This document shows, one piece after another, positions 5,826 to 9,563 of a stretch of DNA of 9,563 nt. The position numbers were made by a program, and so were the translations under genes. Below the pieces are notes generated by a model, which had not been told where the DNA came from, did not search any database, and saw nothing but the letters and a program-made list of their open reading frames with translations. The DNA comes from JBIIJL01 sp044233795 (GTDB lineage: Bacteria > Pseudomonadota > Gammaproteobacteria > Legionellales > Legionellaceae). Each line of letters opens with the position of its first letter. The stretch's first letter is position 1. The stretch is from positions 1 through 9,563 of the forward strand of contig JBIIJL010000072.1 of NCBI GenBank assembly GCA_044233795.1, in the 5' to 3' direction.

Positions 5826-7515
5826 AAGGTGACATGTCATTTACACTCTTTTGTAAAGCATCAAGCTTTTTAGAAGAATCCGTATCAAACAATCGAAAAT
5901 TCCAGTTTCCTGTATTGTATCGACTCACCATCGCCAATGCCAATGGAATAATCACACAGATCAACGTCAGCGCTGTTTTGGCAATAAAATCTTTCCAACC
6001 CCGATGATGTTGCAAAATACCTCGCGCCTTCTCAATCTCTTGGCTGCATATCTGAGCAAAGTGCTGATAATCGCACTTGTTTGGAACAGTTGGTGTAAAA
6101 TAGGATTTGCCAACTGCGCTTAACTCTGTATGGAGAGCACCTGCTGCCAGTGCAGCATCTGTAAATCCATTTTTTTCAAAGTCTGCTCTTTTGCTTAAGA
6201 TCTCTTGAAGTAATGTATTAAAGTGAACTTCTGCATCGATTTGCTTCTGAGTTTTATGTGGCAATGGCAAACCTTGAGGAGACAGGCTCATTGGCGAAAT
6301 AACAACAGGCGCTTGCGGTATAGATGCGATCGGCGGCACGGTTATTGGAGTCGCAACGAAAGGCGCTTGCGGTATAGGTGCGATCGGAGGCACGATTATT
6401 GGAGTCGCAACGAAAGGCGCTTGCGGCATAGGTGCGCTTGAAGACGCAATCATTGGTTTAGCAAAGACAGACGCAGGGTGAGCAGAAATTAGAACCTGAC
6501 CTGTAGACGTACTCCTCCAGCGCACACCCACGCTAGATGTTGCAACATAAGTGCTTAAATTTGGTCGAAATACAGCATAGCCGCGTTCATCTATTTCAAC
6601 AATCTCGGAACGCTGAGGACAAAATTTTGCTGTTATATAATATTGATTAAATGGGACAATAAAAAAATTATCGTAGGCTTTGTTAACACCGGTCGGATGA
6701 GCTATCGTAAGTCTGGGGGGCGTTTCTTCGGTACTCGTAAAGTTAGTGGCAAAAGACTGGTCACCAATCGCGTTAATTATTCCCTGATTTTGCACATTAT
6801 TGGTATCTCCACCCATAACATGGAGCACATCTAATCCCTCCATGTATTGTTGGTAGTCCTCAATATCTTTCCGATAATCTACACCGAACTTTAAATGAAG
6901 GTTCGTTGCCATAAGCGTTTTACCGTGTAAAGGCCCTAAATCCAGTATACGAAACGCTGTTTCCATACCACGAAATTGATACTTATCGCTTTTAAAAACA
7001 CTGCGAAAATCATGATCGGTATCATATTGCAATAATGCAAGGCGTTTACGATTATAAATGGTTGCTAATGGTTGTTGAAATCTCACATCCCTTGGTGGTC
7101 GAGATTGGCCTATCACAAGAGCATAGTCATTTCTTCGCAGCATATCGCAAAAAAATTCGAAAATCCCCGGGTTTCTTGCTATGCCGGCACTGGTTAAAAA
7201 ATCAACTTCTTGTAGGAAAATAATATCATCACCGGCTCTAATTTTTATCTCAAGTTTTAGTATTTGGGCGATTTTTCTTTTGTAAAACGTATCTTCAGGC
7301 TCATCATAATCAAATGGATTATTATGAAAGGCTTGTGATTTATGCTTAGCTTTTGAATGGCAACAATCTTGAAGATTCCAAGTACCTGTCGAAATAGCAT
7401 AAATCGGAGCATGGTTTTGCGGGTCCATCACATCGATAATAATTGATTGATAGGCGTGATCAGACCACGAGAGATCAAGAGAGCTTAAAGCTAATTCTAA
7501 ATTATGGTATGGCAT
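5818..7515 (-). CDS. Membrane-anchored endonuclease/exonuclease/phosphatase (EEP) fold protein, candidate effector (565 aa)
   Basis: The first 350 residues show the EEP (DNase I-like) motifs in order: TWNLQD (45-50, Asn47), FLQEVD (100-105, metal-binding Glu103), TNLHL (204-208), GGDTNN (235-240, Asp237 and Asn239), YDNFF (281-285, Asp282) and possibly SAHP (344-347, His346). The family's final motif is usually SDH; here the Asp, a metal ligand in many members, would be Ala. EEP enzymes cut phosphodiesters or remove phosphates from DNA, inositol lipids or sphingomyelin; the substrate is not evident. A Pro/Ala linker (about 362-420) contains 18-residue repeats. The C-terminal part has a helical stretch, HRGW (504-507), a hydrophobic segment (about 513-531) and DTDSSKKLDAL (544-554), a module I recall from Legionella proteins. 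No N-terminal signal peptide is seen, so it could be a membrane-inserted effector. AAGGGG (7526-7521) lies five bases before the ATG, and a good promoter is upstream. Confidence 0.85.
   Translation of the reverse strand: MPYHNLELALSSLDLSWSDHAYQSIIIDVMDPQNHAPIYAISTGTWNLQDCCHSKAKHKSQAFHNNPFDYDEPEDTFYKRKIAQILKLEIKIRAGDDIIFLQEVDFLTSAGIARNPGIFEFFCDMLRRNDYALVIGQSRPPRDVRFQQPLATIYNRKRLALLQYDTDHDFRSVFKSDKYQFRGMETAFRILDLGPLHGKTLMATNLHLKFGVDYRKDIEDYQQYMEGLDVLHVMGGDTNNVQNQGIINAIGDQSFATNFTSTEETPPRLTIAHPTGVNKAYDNFFIVPFNQYYITAKFCPQRSEIVEIDERGYAVFRPNLSTYVATSSVGVRWRSTSTGQVLISAHPASVFAKPMIASSSAPMPQAPFVATPIIVPPIAPIPQAPFVATPITVPPIASIPQAPVVISPMSLSPQGLPLPHKTQKQIDAEVHFNTLLQEILSKRADFEKNGFTDAALAAGALHTELSAVGKSYFTPTVPNKCDYQHFAQICSQEIEKARGILQHHRGWKDFIAKTALTLICVIIPLALAMVSRYNTGNWNFRLFDTDSSKKLDALQKSVNDMSPSP
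6307..6435. repeat. 54-bp in-frame tandem repeat coding for the Pro/Ala linker
   Basis: Two units, 6307-6360 and 6361-6414, match at about 51 of 54 bases; a third copy starts at 6415 and decays after some 20 bases, and the protein shows further faded copies on both sides. Each unit encodes 18 residues of the type PQAPFVATPIIVPPIAPI on the minus strand. The near-identity of two units points to recent duplication, so linker length may vary between strains. Confidence 0.9.
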
Positions 7516-7546
7516 ACTGACCCCTTAGATTACAATAAAGCCTGTA

Positions 7547-7575
7547 ATTATACACAAAGACATCCGTATGATCAA
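7547..7575 (-). promoter_or_regulatory. Sigma70-type promoter of the EEP-fold gene
   Basis: On the minus strand TTGATC (7575-7570; four of six consensus) and a perfect TATAAT (7552-7547) are separated by exactly 17 bases. Transcription would start near 7540, leaving a leader of about 25 bases that contains the AAGGGG ribosome site. This is the best-looking promoter in the window. A TGATCA palindrome (7569-7574) overlaps the -35. Confidence 0.65.
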
Positions 7576-7620
7576 TAAAATATGTGATTGACTATAAAGA
7601 TCGACTGTATTAGCTTAGAA

Positions 7621-7638
7621 TGTAACAAGGATTGTAAC
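7621..7638 (+). promoter_or_regulatory. TGTAAC-N6-TGTAAC direct repeat in the leader of the solute-binding-protein gene
   Basis: Two TGTAAC hexamers at 7621-7626 and 7633-7638 are 12 bases apart, close to one helical turn, as in sites bound side by side by OmpR-type response regulators (CpxR boxes are GTAAA direct repeats). A possible -35, TTGACT (7588-7593), lies upstream but with a poor -10 (TAGCTT, 7611-7616). The ribosome site GGGGAG (7643-7648) follows, seven bases before the ATG. Regulatory function is inferred. Confidence 0.3.
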
Positions 7639-7655
7639 GAGCGGGGAGTTTAAAC

Positions 7656-8423
7656 ATGATTAAAAAATTTATCCTAAGTTTCATATGGATCACTGTCTGC
7701 GTAGCACAACCCTCCATCGCCAGCAAACCACTCTTCTACGGTATCGTTGCAGAAAATGCTCCAAGCCATATGCTTACCCAATTTCGTAAAGCTGAAATGC
7801 ATGCCATTCAGGCAGCCATTCGCGCGCCGGTTAAATTAATGGCCTTCAAAAGCTACAAGGATGAGCTTGTTGCCGTTAAAAAAAACCCCAATATGCTAAC
7901 TTTTTTGTACGCAAAACAAGTGATTATTCCAAGTATTGCAAAGCTACATAACTGGGTAAAAATTGCTGAAGTGTTAGCGCTTGACCCTGATACCCACCGC
8001 TATAGCAATACGCATCGAGCTTATTTAATTACGGCCAAAAATTCGACTATAACCAAATTAGATGACCTATCTAATAAAACCATCGTGTTTTACAACACAG
8101 AATCTGCAAGCAATTACATTGCTATTAATCAAGTGTTAGCTGACAACGATGTAAAAAATGTCCACTGGGTTAAAGCCAAGAATGCAGAGCAGGCATATGG
8201 CCTTGTTGCCTCAGGAAAGGCAGACGCAGTGAGCTCATGGCAATATCTCTTTAGCACCAGCAAGCTAAAAGATAGCTTTAAGATTATATATGTTATCAAC
8301 CAGTTACCCAACCCAGTACTGTATGCAAATTCTAATCATCTAAGTGACGACGACATCCATAAGGTAAAAACAGCACTCCTTCACTTAGGCTCGAAAAACC
8401 ATGTCAATTTTACTTATGGGTAA
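7656..8423 (+). CDS. Exported PhnD-like phosphate/phosphonate-type solute-binding protein (255 aa), orphan
   Basis: The N-terminus has two Lys, a hydrophobic core (5-17) and a likely signal peptidase I site after SIA (20-22), so the mature protein of about 233 residues should be periplasmic. FYGIVAENAPS (27-37) matches the opening strand of PhnD-type binding proteins. LDDLSNKTIVFYNTESASNY (135-154) matches their DLKGK-T-V-x6-SASGY signature, and ASGKADAV (185-192) matches the hinge-side SGKADA element. The family (type 2 periplasmic binding proteins) captures phosphonates, phosphite or other small anions for ABC importers, but many orphan members serve as sensor inputs or have unknown ligands. 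No permease, ATPase or sensor kinase lies next to it, so transport is unproven. GGGGAG at 7643-7648 supports the start. The gene is divergent from the EEP-fold gene and converges on the kinase gene with 17 bases between the stops. Confidence 0.8.
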   Translation: MIKKFILSFIWITVCVAQPSIASKPLFYGIVAENAPSHMLTQFRKAEMHAIQAAIRAPVKLMAFKSYKDELVAVKKNPNMLTFLYAKQVIIPSIAKLHNWVKIAEVLALDPDTHRYSNTHRAYLITAKNSTITKLDDLSNKTIVFYNTESASNYIAINQVLADNDVKNVHWVKAKNAEQAYGLVASGKADAVSSWQYLFSTSKLKDSFKIIYVINQLPNPVLYANSNHLSDDDIHKVKTALLHLGSKNHVNFTYG

Positions 8424-8440
8424 CGCCCACGCTCACTTAA

Positions 8441-9460
8441 TCATACTACTTGTTGTAATCTCTCAAGCGCATTACTGGCTGAAATTCGATCACCTGCGCG
8501 CGCTCTAATGCATTTATCAATAATGGGACCAAAAAAAGAAGATCTTGGGTAAACTGGTTCAGTTGGTACGCCAAAAAAAGCAGTTTTACCTACTCGTTTT
8601 TTTAGGATTTTTTGATCAGCAGTAAACTCTTGAAACGTCCCTTGAATGATCTCTTGTTGCGATCTGTTGGGGCGCTTAGTTGTTGCGATTTCCCATAGGA
8701 TAAGCCCCAAACTGAATATATCTGCTTTTGGCTCATAGTTATCACTCCGAAGGACCACCGCATTAACAACCTCGGGCGCCATATATAACAATGTTCCGCC
8801 GACCAAGCCCTCATGTAATTTAGATGATATTTTCCCAAAAATGGGGATTGTAATTTCATCAACTTGTCTTGCGATACCAAAGTCGCTAATTTTAACTGCA
8901 ACCGAAGGATCGTCATCGAGCCTATCAACCAAAAGATTATCAGGCTTTAAATCTTGGTGAACAATAGCCGCTATGGTAAAAAACGTCGAACTCAATTTAT
9001 GCAAATGGGCAATCCCTGTTGTCATTTGAATTGCAATAGACATCTTGGTTTTTGATGACAGACGAGGCTTCTGGTCTAGTAAATCCCGTACTGTCCCGCC
9101 CATCAATTCCATTAATATCCAGAGCTTTCCACTGACTTCAACCTCCCCTAGGAATTTGATAATATTAATATGTGGGTTGGCTCTCTTTAAAAGCGTAATT
9201 TCACTTGCTTGAAGTTCATTGTACTCTTTGCTTGCTGGTATTTTAACAGCCACAGGTCTGTGGTCGAGATGATAGCAACACACCGTTCCAAAAGCGCCTT
9301 TTCCAAGAACTTTGTTTGGTCCTTCCAATATACGACCATCAGGTAGTCTAATCTTTTCATAGGGAGGTCGCGAGGAATTTAAAATATAGCTTCGATAAAT
9401 AGCAAGACCAATAAGTCCTATACCTAATAGAGTCAATAACATTAGAATGTCGCGCGTCAA
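8441..9460 (-). CDS. Membrane-anchored Hanks-type (eukaryote-like) Ser/Thr protein kinase with HQD catalytic loop
   Basis: A hydrophobic segment (about 5-22) is followed by a complete kinase domain (about 48-338): Gly loop LGKGAFGTV (52-60), VAVK with ATP-binding Lys73, helix-C Glu87, hinge ILMEL (115-119), catalytic loop HQDLKPDN (168-175, base Asp170 and Asn175), metal-binding DFG (193-195), GGTLLYMAPE (221-230), DIFSLGLILWEI (247-258) and the late Arg in DRIS. All catalytic residues are present, but the Arg of HRD is Gln, so activation-loop control should be of the non-RD kind. The style resembles eukaryotic tyrosine-kinase-like kinases more than bacterial PknB; no PASTA or other sensor domain follows. 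The segment could place the kinase on the inner membrane or, if secreted, on a host membrane. The longest frame opens with TTG at 9460, right after an in-frame TAA; ATG at 9442 (residue 7) is the alternative. Neither has a Shine-Dalgarno, and the start overlaps a repeat at 9458-9497, so the native 5' end may be lost. Confidence 0.88.
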   Translation of the reverse strand: MTRDILMLLTLLGIGLIGLAIYRSYILNSSRPPYEKIRLPDGRILEGPNKVLGKGAFGTVCCYHLDHRPVAVKIPASKEYNELQASEITLLKRANPHINIIKFLGEVEVSGKLWILMELMGGTVRDLLDQKPRLSSKTKMSIAIQMTTGIAHLHKLSSTFFTIAAIVHQDLKPDNLLVDRLDDDPSVAVKISDFGIARQVDEITIPIFGKISSKLHEGLVGGTLLYMAPEVVNAVVLRSDNYEPKADIFSLGLILWEIATTKRPNRSQQEIIQGTFQEFTADQKILKKRVGKTAFFGVPTEPVYPRSSFFGPIIDKCIRARAGDRISASNALERLQQVV

Positions 9461-9497
9461 TTATCTTTGCCGGTTGACGACAATTATCTTTGCCGGT
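9458..9497. repeat. 17-bp perfect direct repeat, 23-bp period; possible mobile-element end
   Basis: CAATTATCTTTGCCGGT occurs at 9458-9474 and 9481-9497 without mismatch, separated by TGACGA. Some insertion sequences, for example of the IS21 family, carry several short direct repeats inside their termini, and this could be such an end; tandem regulator sites are the alternative. The first copy overlaps the TTG that would start the kinase frame. Confidence 0.7.
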
Positions 9498-9563
9498 CAC
9501 CCATAAAAAAAATTAGTTACTTTTCCCTCCTGATATCAAGTTATTATTTTTCTGCTTAGAGTA
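9498..9563 (-). other. AT-rich right edge with the tail of an open frame of unknown identity
   Basis: Read on the minus strand from the window edge, one frame is open for 16 codons and ends in TAA at 9515-9513, 15 bases before the direct repeat. It could be the last codons of a gene outside the window, such as a transposase ending close to its element's terminus, but it is too short to judge. An AGGAGG (9531-9526) lies inside it without a start codon at a fitting distance. Confidence 0.2.

Noticed and set aside
5830..5839. Palindrome TGACATGTCA as an operator
   Set aside because: It lies in the last codons of the EEP-fold gene, with no promoter nearby; a 10-bp palindrome is expected by chance at this scale.
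6307..6435. CRISPR or intergenic repeat array
   Set aside because: The repeats are contiguous, in frame and encode a Pro/Ala linker within a clear gene.
6223..6441. Plus-strand open frame coding for an Arg-rich repetitive peptide
   Set aside because: It is the reverse reading of the 54-bp linker repeats of the EEP-fold gene; its repeats follow from that gene and it has no ribosome site.
8417..8429. TGGG-TAACG-CCCA as a terminator between the converging binding-protein and kinase genes
   Set aside because: The stem is only four base pairs with no T-run on either strand.
8602..8928. Minus-strand open frame of 108 codons
   Set aside because: It lies wholly inside the kinase gene in another frame, and the kinase frame carries all conserved motifs.
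9458..9497. CRISPR array
   Set aside because: There are only two copies and the interval is six bases, far too short for a spacer.

Overview
This 9.56 kb window looks like accessory DNA from a host-associated gammaproteobacterium, most likely of the order Legionellales (Legionella, Coxiella or Berkiella type). The pointers are modest-to-low GC (judged by eye), a very large ankyrin-type protein, a eukaryote-like membrane protein kinase, and a membrane-anchored endonuclease/exonuclease/phosphatase-fold protein. The last carries a C-terminal helix-HRGW-transmembrane-TDS module that I recall from Legionella proteins. The lineage is inferred from protein character only; no rRNA or tRNA is present.

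Layout, left to right. (1) Positions 1-592, minus strand: N-terminal 197 codons of a fumarylacetoacetate-hydrolase-family metabolic enzyme, cut by the window edge. (2) 593-815: divergent intergenic region with two inverted repeats built from the same CGTAAC half-site. (3) 816-5471, plus: a 1551-residue protein of about 27 ankyrin-like 33-residue repeats, then a conserved-looking C-terminal domain and a disordered tail. (4) 5570-5821, plus: an 83-residue stand-alone LuxR/GerE helix-turn-helix protein. (5) 5818-7515, minus: a 565-residue EEP-fold protein with a Pro/Ala repeat linker and a C-terminal transmembrane segment; it converges on gene 4 with overlapping stop codons inside a perfect hairpin. 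(6) 7516-7655: divergent promoter region. (7) 7656-8423, plus: an exported PhnD-like solute-binding protein without transporter genes beside it. (8) 8441-9460, minus: a Hanks-type Ser/Thr kinase with an N-terminal membrane segment and an HQD catalytic loop. (9) 9458-9497: a 17-bp perfect direct repeat, possibly the end of a mobile element, which overlaps the kinase start.

The genes alternate in orientation and do not form one operon, so no pathway can be read from the order. The common theme is proteins that could act on a eukaryotic host (ankyrin protein, phosphatase/nuclease fold, kinase), with one small regulator and one metabolic gene at the edge. The best candidates for something undescribed are the C-terminal domain of the ankyrin protein with its alternative reading-frame tail, and the anchored EEP protein. 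No CRISPR array, RNA gene or complete insertion sequence is visible, and no stretch longer than 300 bases lacks a gene.
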